Assembly (NCBI GenBank): GCA_021814085.1
Contig: JAKAJA010000081.1
Coordinates: forward strand, 1-7,563
Direction: 5' to 3'
DNA: 7,563 nucleotides
Source: Acidobacteriota bacterium
GTDB lineage: Bacteria; Acidobacteriota; UBA4820; DSQY01
Position numbers and translations under genes: made by a program. Shown piece after piece: positions 1-6,562 of the stretch. The first letter of the stretch is position 1. Each line of letters opens with the position of its first letter. Below the pieces are notes generated by a model. That model ran no database searches. It worked only from the letters and a program-made list of their open reading frames with translations, and was not told where the DNA came from.

Positions 1-2188
1 ATACGATGACGTAGTTAGGCTCGGCGGCCTCGCGCATGGCCTCCCGGGCCACCATGGAGCTGGAAAAGACAGAAGCCATTCCAAGGGTGTCCGCGGCCGC
101 GTCGGTCCGCCACGGCACCCCGGACATCCCTTTCCAAATCGGGATGAGGGGGCGGCACAGGAAATCCTCTGGAGTCACCGTGCGGCTGCCCGCCGTGGTG
201 TTCAGTCCGCCCCCCAAGTCCAAAAGGAAAAATGCCATGGGGAGCGGAGATGCGAGCTTCACCGCGTTCTTGGTCTCTCGGGTGGCGAGGCGGCCGGCCT
301 CGAACATCTCGCGGACGGCCACCTCGTGGGCGAACCGGAGGATGTCGTGGATGGTCTTGCAGCGGGACGCCTTGAAACCGGGATGGCGGGGGTCCGTGAG
401 GTTGAGGGGCGTCACGTGGGCCAGGGCCTTGCGGAACCGCTTGAGAACCAATGGTTCGTCCCCTTCGAACGGGGGCTTCGGTGAATCCTTCAGCAGTGCG
501 CCGATCCTTCCCTCGTAGACGTTTCCCAGGTCCCCGTCCACGGTCACCGTCATACCGTGGGAGAGGACGGCCGTGGCCGAACCCGTGCCCAACAGCGCGG
601 GGACACCGAACTCGCGCGCCACCGTGGCAAGGTGGCTGGCCGTGGAGCCGCGGTCGGTGACGAACGCCACTGCTCTGTCCACGGCTTCCGCCAGACGGGG
701 AGAAGCCGAGGCGGCGACCAGCACGGCACCGTAGGGGACCAATTGGACGTCCTCCTCGGACCGGAGGATGTGGACCGGGCCCGAGGCGCACCCGCGGCAG
801 GCGACCACCCCACGGCTCAGAAGTGGAACCAGCCCGGCCCGCCGCTTCATCAGATCCTCCACCGGCTTCGCGGGAGCGAATGTCCGGAGGGGGCGGGACT
901 GAAGGATGTAGATGGCATTATTGGAATCCAGAACCCACTCGACGTCTTGAGCCCGTCCGAAATGCTGCTCCAGCCGGTGCCCGAAGCCCCCGAGCTGGCC
1001 CAGCTGATCAACGGTCAGGCACGACTCCTCCTGCATCCACCCGGGCACGTCCACCTGGACAAGCCCCGGACCCTCCCTGCAGAGGAGCATATGCCCCTTC
1101 CTGGCGACGCTTATCTCCACGGGTTTAGGATCGGGGCGTCCGGAGAGCCGGAACAGATCGGGCGTCTGAGAGCCATCCACCGTTGGGCACCCCAGCCCCC
1201 ATTGTCCCGCGATCGTCATGGAATCGGCCTCGGGTTCCTGCGGGTCCCTGGTGTAGAGGACACCGCTGGAGCGGGCGTCCACCATGGCGATGACGCCAAT
1301 GGCCATGGGCGCGAAACTGTCGTCGATTCCCTTGGCCTTAAGGTAGACGAGGGCCCGGGGGCCAAACTGGCTGGCGAGGACCTCCTGGCAGGTCCCGAGA
1401 AGGGAGCGGCGGTCCACGTTGAGGACGGAGTCGAACTGGCCGGCGAAACTGAATTCTCCGTCCTCTCCGACCGCGCTGGACCGGACCGAAACCTTGAGCG
1501 GTGCGCCCAGCTTTCGCTCGAGGGTGTCGAAGGCATCCAGGACGGCCTTCCCCACCGGCTCCGGCCAGTGGGCGCCCATGACCAGGCCCCTGATGGCGTC
1601 ACTGGCCCTGGAGAGCTCCGCCTTGTCCCGGAGGGAGATGGAGTCCAACTCGGAGGAGATGGTCGGCAGGAGATTGCCGTGCTGCAGAAAGAGCCAGCAG
1701 GCCGAGGTGGTGATGCAGAATCCGTCGGGAACCGGAAGCCCGATGTCGACCTTGAGCTCGGCCAACCGTCTGATTTTTCCCCCCGCGAGGCCGAGGGGAG
1801 CTTTGTTCAAGGAGCCAAGATCGAGGACGCTGGGTCCGATCGCCTGGCGGCCGGTCCCGTGAATGGCGAGGTCCGTCTCGCCGACCACCCTTTCCAGCGT
1901 CCGCCCCAGCTCCTTGTGCCTCCCACCGGACATGGCATGGAGGTTCTTCACGACCGTCGATGAGAGTTCCGTGATCTGGGCAAGGGACTTTTCCACATAG
2001 GCGCGGTCGAAGACGTATTCCCCCGTGGCGTTCGTCTGCATATCCGCCATGAGCTGCAGGGCGCGGGTGTTGGCGTCTACCAGGTGTCGGTAGGCTTCGT
2101 ATTTGTTCAGCAGGAGGCGCCTGGCCTCCTCGTCGGACAGCCTGCCGAAACGGGCCTTGAGCCGCCCAAGGAAACGCTGCAGGGGCAC
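1..2188 (-). CDS. PEP/pyruvate-binding dikinase-like protein, second paralog (3' end cut by window edge)
   Basis: The first 729 codons of a PEP-synthase/PPDK-like protein are present; the frame is open to the left edge with no stop. Residues 1-125 are mostly helical and charged. An ATP-grasp PEP/pyruvate-binding domain spans about 126-435, with LAGGK (134-138), VRSSAVGEDGEFSFAGQ (235-251), WGLG (330-333) and DVEW...LQSRPL (415-434). The swivelling domain follows (about 455-565); in TDRGSTASHLATVAREFG His519 is the candidate phosphorylated residue. The rest resembles the neighbouring paralog (TDPRHPGF, CKTIHDILRFAHE, LDLGGGL), not the PEP-binding TIM barrel of true PEP synthase. The start is the GTG at 2188: it lies 7 bases after AGGAGG and gives VPLQRFL, matching MRIQRFL of the paralog. 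It begins 2 bases after the upstream stop, so translation is probably coupled. The copy looks less conserved than its partner: the lysine after the WGLG region and a GYHF-type motif are missing. The family assignment is firm; the reaction is unknown. Confidence 0.9.
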   Translation of the reverse strand, partial: MPLQRFLGRLKARFGRLSDEEARRLLLNKYEAYRHLVDANTRALQLMADMQTNATGEYVFDRAYVEKSLAQITELSSTVVKNLHAMSGGRHKELGRTLERVVGETDLAIHGTGRQAIGPSVLDLGSLNKAPLGLAGGKIRRLAELKVDIGLPVPDGFCITTSACWLFLQHGNLLPTISSELDSISLRDKAELSRASDAIRGLVMGAHWPEPVGKAVLDAFDTLERKLGAPLKVSVRSSAVGEDGEFSFAGQFDSVLNVDRRSLLGTCQEVLASQFGPRALVYLKAKGIDDSFAPMAIGVIAMVDARSSGVLYTRDPQEPEADSMTIAGQWGLGCPTVDGSQTPDLFRLSGRPDPKPVEISVARKGHMLLCREGPGLVQVDVPGWMQEESCLTVDQLGQLGGFGHRLEQHFGRAQDVEWVLDSNNAIYILQSRPLRTFAPAKPVEDLMKRRAGLVPLLSRGVVACRGCASGPVHILRSEEDVQLVPYGAVLVAASASPRLAEAVDRAVAFVTDRGSTASHLATVAREFGVPALLGTGSATAVLSHGMTVTVDGDLGNVYEGRIGALLKDSPKPPFEGDEPLVLKRFRKALAHVTPLNLTDPRHPGFKASRCKTIHDILRFAHEVAVREMFEAGRLATRETKNAVKLASPLPMAFFLLDLGGGLNTTAGSRTVTPEDFLCRPLIPIWKGMSGVPWRTDAAADTLGMASVFSSSMVAREAMREAAEPNYVIV

Positions 2189-2190
2189 GG

Positions 2191-4812
2191 TCACGCCTCC
2201 TCGTGAACCGACGCGGGGTCGAAGTCGGGGTCGAACATGTAGTTGCCCTTGAAGAACGCATCCACGAACCAGTCTACGGCAGCCGTGTCGTGGAGGCGCA
2301 TGTCGAGCTGGCGAGTGGCGACGATAAGCCTTCCCAGCAGCGCCAATCTTTCCAGGGTCGGCTCTCTGCCGAACTTTCGGAGCCTCGCGTTCACCAGGTC
2401 ACGATGGCACTCCACCTGGAAGTCCACGCGGTTCAGCACCCTTCCGATCAGGAGGCACCGGTTGACCCTTCGGGCTTCGTCGGCGGCGCCCCCCTTGAAT
2501 CGGAAGCTGATGTAGTTACCGCCCATGGAGTCGGCGCAGTAAGCATCCACCGCCGCGAAGTGGTATCCGATCCGCGAACTGAAATTGCAGTACGCATCCG
2601 CCGCGATCGCGTAACTCCTGTCGCCCAGGCTCCTCTCCCCGTGCTCGACGACCGGAGTGAAGAGGGCCTGCGCCGTCACGGAGGCGAACCCTTTCACGCT
2701 GAGGGCGCGAGGAGTCCACCAGTTGAGGGCGGGGTCCGTCATTCCCGCGAGGAGCGCCTTCAATGGGACGGACGTGACGTCCTCAATCCCGATCTCCCGG
2801 GCGCCCGCTTCGGGGAGCAGCCCCCCGCCCAGGTCGATGACGTGCACGGTAAAAGGCAGCCGGGCCCGGAGTGGGAGGGACCGCATCTGGCCGTAGGACA
2901 CGGTGTCGCTCAGACGGAACATCTCCTCGAACGCCTTCTCGTGGACGAACCTCGCGATATCGTGGAAGGACTTGCAGGAGCTCGCCCGGAACTCGGCCGA
3001 TTTCGGGTCCGTCAGGGTCAAAGCGACCACGTGTCTCGACACTTCCTCGAGGATTCCGAAGACGGGAGTCCCTGCCATCCTCCTTGGGACGGCCGTGTTT
3101 TTCGCGCCGAGAAGGCTGTCCACGCGTCCCTCGTAGACCGCGCCTCGGCTTCCGTCCACCGTCACGATGTCGCCCGTCGCGATCGTGGAGGTGGCCCCGT
3201 GCGTGTCCAGCACGGCGGGAATCCCGAACTCCCTGGACAGAGACGCCATGTGTCCCGTGGGTGCGCCCACGTCCGTTACGATCGCCGCGGCCCTGTCCAT
3301 GACCTGCACGTACCGCGGGTGAGAGTGCCGGGCAACGAGGACCCCGCCCAGCGGGAAATCGTGGACGTCCTCCGGGCTCAGGGAAAGGACGGCGGGGCCG
3401 CTGGCGAAGCCGGCGCAGGCGGACGCCCCTTCGATCAAAAGGCGGTGCCCGTCGACTTGTGCGGGGGCCGGTTCCTGTCCGCCGCCCAGTGCGCACAAGT
3501 GAAGAGGCCTGGCCTGGAGCAGCATGAACCTGCCGTCGCGGCCGAGGGCCCACTCCACCTCTTGCGGTACGCCGTAATGGCGTTCCACCTCGAGGATGAG
3601 GCGGGCAAGCTCCCGCGCCTGATCGCCCGTGAGGCAGTAGGATTTTCGGAGTCTGGGCGGGACCGGCACCGTGTCTATTCCTCCGTGAGCCATCGGCTCG
3701 GCGCTCGTCTCCTTGGACCCCAAGGTGAGGGAGAGGAAGGCCAGATCATCCCCTTTCCGCACGGTCCACGAATCCGGGCTCACCGAGCCTTCAACCGTGG
3801 CCAGCCCAAGGCCCCACGAGCCGTTGATCACCATCCGCCCAGCCTCGGGATGGTTGGGGTCCACCGAACACGCCACGCCGCTGGCGACTGCTTCCACCAT
3901 GGCGAGACAGGCGACCCCCATGGGCGTGTCCTCGTCCGGAATGCCTCGGATCGCCCGGTAGCGGATTGCCGTAGGCGTGTACAACCCCGCGATGACCTCT
4001 TTGTAGGCGGAGGCCAGGGCATCCTCGGTAACGTTCAGCACGCTGACGTACTGTCCGGCGAAAGAGAGATCTCCGTCCTCCCCAACGGCGCTGGATCGCA
4101 CCGCCACGCGGAGCGGGCGGCCTAGGATCGACTCCAGGGCGGAGAACCCTTCGCGCAGGCTGCCTCCGATGCGGGGGGGGAGGGCGGCGCCCAGGATGAG
4201 CGACCGGATGGATTGGCTGACGGCCGAGGCCGACTCCATGTCGTTGGCATCAAGGCCGAGGAGGCGAGCGCGGATCTCATCTCCCAACTGGTTGGCCTCG
4301 AGCAACTCCAGACAGGCGTCGGTGGTCACGGCGAAGCCCTCGGGTACGGGAAGGCCGGCCCGGCTCTTCATCTCACCCAGGTTGGCGCTCTTGCCCCCGA
4401 CCAGATCCAATTGGGCCAGGCTCAGGGAGCCGAGGGGAAGGACGAGGGGGCCCTTCAGTTTGGGCCGGGCCCTGTCGAGGATGTTCTCCACCGACCGGCG
4501 GATGTCCGCGAAACGCAAGAACAGCTCCGAATAGCGCCGGTCGGAAAGGGTATTCAGGGTCTGGATCATTCGGTAGGTATGGCTGGCGGCGGTGACGCAC
4601 CGGGACCGAATGAAGGCCATCCCGAAGGTGGTGGTACCATCGAGCACCTGCTCCATGTCGGCGATCACCTGAAGGATCTCGTCGTTGGAGGAGATGAGGT
4701 CCTTGAACGCCAGGTACTGCAGGTACAACGCGGCTTTCGCGTCGGGCCTGGCTGCGAGGGGGACCCACCTGTTGGGTCCGAATAGCCTGCGGAGAAAGCG
4801 CTGGATTCTCAC
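2191..4812 (-). CDS. PEP/pyruvate-binding dikinase-like protein with non-canonical C-terminal domain
   Basis: A protein of 873 residues related to PEP synthase (pyruvate, water dikinase), probably cytoplasmic. Residues 1-125 form a helical N-terminal extension. The ATP-grasp domain (about 126-440) shows LVGGKSANLGEM (137-148), VRSSAVGEDGDLSFAGQ (238-254), WGLG (333-336), a retained VRK (351-353) and EVEWALGRDGRFMLLQARPL (418-437). The swivelling domain (about 455-565) has GAPTGHMASLSREFGIPAV, with His521 the expected phosphocarrier; the residues around it deviate from the usual PEP-utilising signature. Residues 590-873 carry TLTDP, CKSFHDIARFVHEKA, IDLGGGL, GYHFAAVDAYC and NYISFRFKGGAA; I recognise these only as recurring in uncharacterised 'pyruvate, water dikinase'-annotated proteins. 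They are not the PEP/pyruvate barrel, so calling it ppsA would be misleading. The start is GTG at 4812: an in-frame stop lies eight codons upstream and the N-terminus matches the downstream paralog. The gene follows the response regulator by 79 bases. Confidence 0.93.
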   Translation of the reverse strand: MRIQRFLRRLFGPNRWVPLAARPDAKAALYLQYLAFKDLISSNDEILQVIADMEQVLDGTTTFGMAFIRSRCVTAASHTYRMIQTLNTLSDRRYSELFLRFADIRRSVENILDRARPKLKGPLVLPLGSLSLAQLDLVGGKSANLGEMKSRAGLPVPEGFAVTTDACLELLEANQLGDEIRARLLGLDANDMESASAVSQSIRSLILGAALPPRIGGSLREGFSALESILGRPLRVAVRSSAVGEDGDLSFAGQYVSVLNVTEDALASAYKEVIAGLYTPTAIRYRAIRGIPDEDTPMGVACLAMVEAVASGVACSVDPNHPEAGRMVINGSWGLGLATVEGSVSPDSWTVRKGDDLAFLSLTLGSKETSAEPMAHGGIDTVPVPPRLRKSYCLTGDQARELARLILEVERHYGVPQEVEWALGRDGRFMLLQARPLHLCALGGGQEPAPAQVDGHRLLIEGASACAGFASGPAVLSLSPEDVHDFPLGGVLVARHSHPRYVQVMDRAAAIVTDVGAPTGHMASLSREFGIPAVLDTHGATSTIATGDIVTVDGSRGAVYEGRVDSLLGAKNTAVPRRMAGTPVFGILEEVSRHVVALTLTDPKSAEFRASSCKSFHDIARFVHEKAFEEMFRLSDTVSYGQMRSLPLRARLPFTVHVIDLGGGLLPEAGAREIGIEDVTSVPLKALLAGMTDPALNWWTPRALSVKGFASVTAQALFTPVVEHGERSLGDRSYAIAADAYCNFSSRIGYHFAAVDAYCADSMGGNYISFRFKGGAADEARRVNRCLLIGRVLNRVDFQVECHRDLVNARLRKFGREPTLERLALLGRLIVATRQLDMRLHDTAAVDWFVDAFFKGNYMFDPDFDPASVHEEA
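2196..2202 (-). promoter_or_regulatory. Ribosome binding site that decides the start of the second dikinase-like gene
   Basis: The minus strand reads GAGGAGGCGTGACCGTG. The first GTG (2194) overlaps the upstream stop as GTGA but lies only one base after AGGAGG, which is too close. The second GTG (2188) lies seven bases away and yields an N-terminus alignable with the paralog. The binding site sits within the last codons of the upstream gene. Confidence 0.75.
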
Positions 4813-4891
4813 GTGCCCGCCATGCCTCCCCCCTCACGCCTCCGGCTGGCAGGCCGCCGCCGGTCAGCCCCTTCGCGCCATGCGGAGTCCG
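4813..4891 (-). other. 79-base gap between response regulator and first dikinase-like gene
   Basis: This is the only sizeable gap inside the minus-strand cluster. It is GC-rich and contains CCGGC...GCCGG and GGCTG...CAGCC pairings but no T tract, so no intrinsic terminator is seen. Near its end a G-rich GGGGGGAGG stands 12 bases from the GTG start of the next gene and directly before an ATG opening a four-codon ORF (MAGT), whose TGA overlaps that GTG as GTGA. Confidence 0.5.
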
Positions 4892-5308
4892 CTAGATGCC
4901 TGTCGGCCTTCCGGGTCCTTGCTGCTCTTCCATCAGGAGCTTTCTCCTTGCCGCCTCTTCGATCTTTGGAAGGACGTCATCGAGAGAGGCGGGCTTCAGG
5001 AGGTACTCGACCGCCCCCAGACGCATACCTTCCACGGCCGCGTTGATGGAAGCCGTTCCGCTGAGCATGATGACCTGCAGCAGCGGTTGGTACTTCCGAA
5101 TTTCCCTGAGCGTCGCGAGGCCATCCATGCCGGGCATTCGGACGTCCAGGAGCGCGACGTCGAAAGGCCTTGCCTGCACGAGGGCGACCGCGTCCATCCC
5201 GGAGTGCGCCCCCTCCACGTAGATTCCCCTGGCCGAGAGCCGCTTGGAAAGAGTCTCCACGAAGCGTTTTTCATCGTCCACGATGAGCAACCGGATGGGC
5301 CTGGCCAT
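4892..5308 (-). CDS. Single-domain (receiver-only) response regulator
   Basis: A cytoplasmic CheY-like receiver of 138 residues. The acidic pair is Asp11-Asp12 in LLIVDDEKRF. The phosphoacceptor is Asp55 in DVALLDVRMPGMDG. The switch Ser83 lies in VIMLSGTAS and the conserved Lys105 in YLLKPAS. The receiver fold ends near residue 122; the last 16 residues (EEQQGPGRPTGI end) are a short tail with no helix-turn-helix, AAA+ or enzymatic domain. Output must therefore pass by contact with another protein, or the protein acts as a phosphate relay or sink. The ATG at 5308 has AGGAGA (5314-5319) five bases upstream, overlapping the stop codon of the kinase gene, so the two are almost certainly co-translated and partners. 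The gene sits directly before the two dikinase-like genes, which makes those proteins, or an unlinked output protein, candidate targets; that part is inference. Confidence 0.95.
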   Translation of the reverse strand: MARPIRLLIVDDEKRFVETLSKRLSARGIYVEGAHSGMDAVALVQARPFDVALLDVRMPGMDGLATLREIRKYQPLLQVIMLSGTASINAAVEGMRLGAVEYLLKPASLDDVLPKIEEAARRKLLMEEQQGPGRPTGI

Positions 5309-5313
5309 TGGGG

Positions 5314-5319
5314 TCTCCT
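5314..5319 (-). promoter_or_regulatory. Ribosome binding site of the response regulator, overlapping the kinase stop codon
   Basis: AGGAGA shares two bases with the TAG stop of the histidine kinase gene and lies five bases before the ATG at 5308. This supports coupled translation of kinase and regulator. Confidence 0.8.
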
Positions 5320-6322
5320 AGGGTTGTGGCGGCGGAGCCTCGGGGAGGGGGGACGCGGGGAGCGTCACGTGGAAAGCGGTACCGGCTCCCTCCCTGGTTT
5401 CCACTTCCATGCTCCCGTCAAGTTTTTCCACGATCCAGCGGCTGATGGGAAGGCCGAGTCCCGTTCCTTCGCCATCTGGTTTCGTCGTGAAGAACGGTTC
5501 GTACATGTGGGAGACGACCGAGGGCGGAATGCCCGGGCCCGTGTCCGCGATGGTGACCCTGACGCCCCGGTCCCGCGGGCGCGTTGTCAGTGTGAGTGTG
5601 CCCCCCCCCTCCTTCATGGCGTCCAGGGAGTTTTTCATGAGGTTCAGAAAGACCTGGCGCAATTCGGCGGTCTCTCCGGAGACGGGGGGAGATTCGGGCG
5701 AGAAGTCCCTCACCACCTGGACGTTGGTGGCTTGCAGTTCGCCTTCGAGCAGGTAGAGCGTTTTGGAGAGCAGCTGGTTGACGTCCACGGCCTCCACCCG
5801 GGTTGAGGAGTCCCGCCCCCAATGAAGGAGGCGGCGGGTTATCTCGCGTGACCGCCCGACCTGGAAATCGATCTGCTGGAGCGAGCTGAGCACTTCGGCC
5901 CGCAGGTGGGCCTCCTGGAGATCCCCTCCCTTCATGAGGTCGTCAATCCACCCGGCCTCCTCCCTGATGATGGCCAGCGGGTTGTTTATGTCGTGCGCGA
6001 CTCCCGAGGCCACCTCGCCCAACCCCGCGGCCTTCGAGAGGTGGAGGATCTCCTGGTAAAAGGCGTCCCGCTGCCTCTTGAGCGCCACCAGCTGCCGCTT
6101 GAGCTTCACCGCGATCGGCCATCCCAGGGCCGTGGAGATGGCCAGGGCGACCAGGAGGGTCACGAAGAACGCGGCGGAGCGGTGGGGGCCCCAGAAGAGG
6201 ACGCCCAAGGAGAACAAGAGCAGGCAGATGGGGGGGATGAACAGAAGCTCGAGGATGGTCCTCCTCAAGAACCGGCTCGGTTCCCAGACGTGCCTGAAGT
6301 GCCTCGGTCTCGGCGATGCCAT
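5318..6322 (-). CDS. Membrane-bound sensor histidine kinase (HisKA/HATPase_c)
   Basis: A 334-residue inner-membrane histidine kinase. Two hydrophobic stretches at about 23-44 and 50-71 form a hairpin with almost no periplasmic loop, so there is no extracytoplasmic sensor domain. A coiled linker (about 72-98) leads to the dimerisation domain, with His110 in EVASGVAHDINNPL as phospho-acceptor. The ATP-binding domain shows the N box (LRQVFLNLMKNSLDAM, 221-236), G1 (DTGPGIP, 260-266), F box (YEPFFTT, 274-280) and G2 (GEGTGLGLPIS, 284-294). The HDINNP form is typical of kinases resembling NtrB and ZraS. I chose the ATG at 6322, just after a run of seven G bases; the reading frame extends upstream to 6457, but those 45 extra residues look non-coding and would cover the promoter region. 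The gene ends 9 bases before the response regulator. The signal may be sensed in the membrane or come from a partner protein; that is inference. Confidence 0.93.
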   Translation of the reverse strand: MASPRPRHFRHVWEPSRFLRRTILELLFIPPICLLLFSLGVLFWGPHRSAAFFVTLLVALAISTALGWPIAVKLKRQLVALKRQRDAFYQEILHLSKAAGLGEVASGVAHDINNPLAIIREEAGWIDDLMKGGDLQEAHLRAEVLSSLQQIDFQVGRSREITRRLLHWGRDSSTRVEAVDVNQLLSKTLYLLEGELQATNVQVVRDFSPESPPVSGETAELRQVFLNLMKNSLDAMKEGGGTLTLTTRPRDRGVRVTIADTGPGIPPSVVSHMYEPFFTTKPDGEGTGLGLPISRWIVEKLDGSMEVETREGAGTAFHVTLPASPLPEAPPPQP

Positions 6323-6347
6323 ATCCCCCCCGATCGGCTTGCCTCTG

Positions 6348-6355
6348 ATTATAAT
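6348..6355 (-). promoter_or_regulatory. Possible -10 element for the kinase operon (palindromic ATTATAAT)
   Basis: On the minus strand this reads ATTATAAT, containing a perfect TATAAT. It lies 25 bases before the kinase ATG at 6322, giving a short leader. No convincing -35 hexamer lies 16-18 bases upstream, so an activator or extended contacts would be needed. The sequence is its own reverse complement and could serve either strand. Confidence 0.35.
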
Positions 6356-6451
6356 ATTGTGTGTGGCCGCCTCCGGGGCAATCGTCGCGTCAGGGAAGAA
6401 GCGGGCGCCACCTTTGCGGCTCGGATTAGGCTGCTCGTAAAGGAGAGCAAG

Positions 6452-6562
6452 ATGCATATATCATCCCTGGCGATTGGAAAGCGCTTCATCGGTATGGTAC
6501 CCGAAAGCGCTGTCAGCGGTGCGTTTCGTGGCGCCTGGGAGAGTGGGGGACAGGTCTTTTGA
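6452..6562 (+). CDS. Possible 36-residue small ORF with a strong ribosome binding site
   Basis: AAAGGAG (6439-6445) lies six bases before an ATG, the best ribosome binding site in the intergenic region. The open frame encodes 36 residues beginning MHISSLAIGKRFIGMVPES and ending GGQVF. No membrane helix, signal peptide or known motif is seen. Its middle contains the left arm of the inverted repeat. It could be a genuine small protein, a leader peptide, or a chance frame; I cannot recognise it. Confidence 0.25.
   Translation: MHISSLAIGKRFIGMVPESAVSGAFRGAWESGGQVF

Noticed and set aside
557..1963. 468-residue open frame on the plus strand
   Set aside because: It lies antisense to the second dikinase-like gene, whose minus-strand frame carries clear family motifs throughout. 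Its product is low-complexity, rich in Gly, Arg, Asp and His with no recognisable domain, as expected from the reverse of a GC-rich gene.
1599..2261. 220-residue minus-strand frame across the junction of the two dikinase-like genes
   Set aside because: It is a frame-shifted shadow of the second dikinase-like gene, which has the conserved motifs in its own frame from the GTG at 2188.
2203..4125. 640-residue open frame on the plus strand
   Set aside because: It is entirely antisense to the first dikinase-like gene. The composition is that of a GC-rich shadow frame and no family motif is seen.
2191..4812. Assignment as ppsA or ppdK
   Set aside because: The ATP-grasp and histidine domains fit, but the C-terminal PEP-binding barrel is not recognisable, so the gene name would claim a reaction the sequence does not support.
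4685..5806. 373-residue open frame on the plus strand
   Set aside because: It spans three well-supported minus-strand genes and the gap between them, has no motif, and would have to cover genes whose catalytic residues are all intact.
6323..6457. 45-codon upstream extension of the histidine kinase
   Set aside because: The added residues look non-coding, have no good ribosome binding site and would overlay the probable promoter. The ATG at 6322 directly precedes a natural N-terminus before the membrane hairpin.
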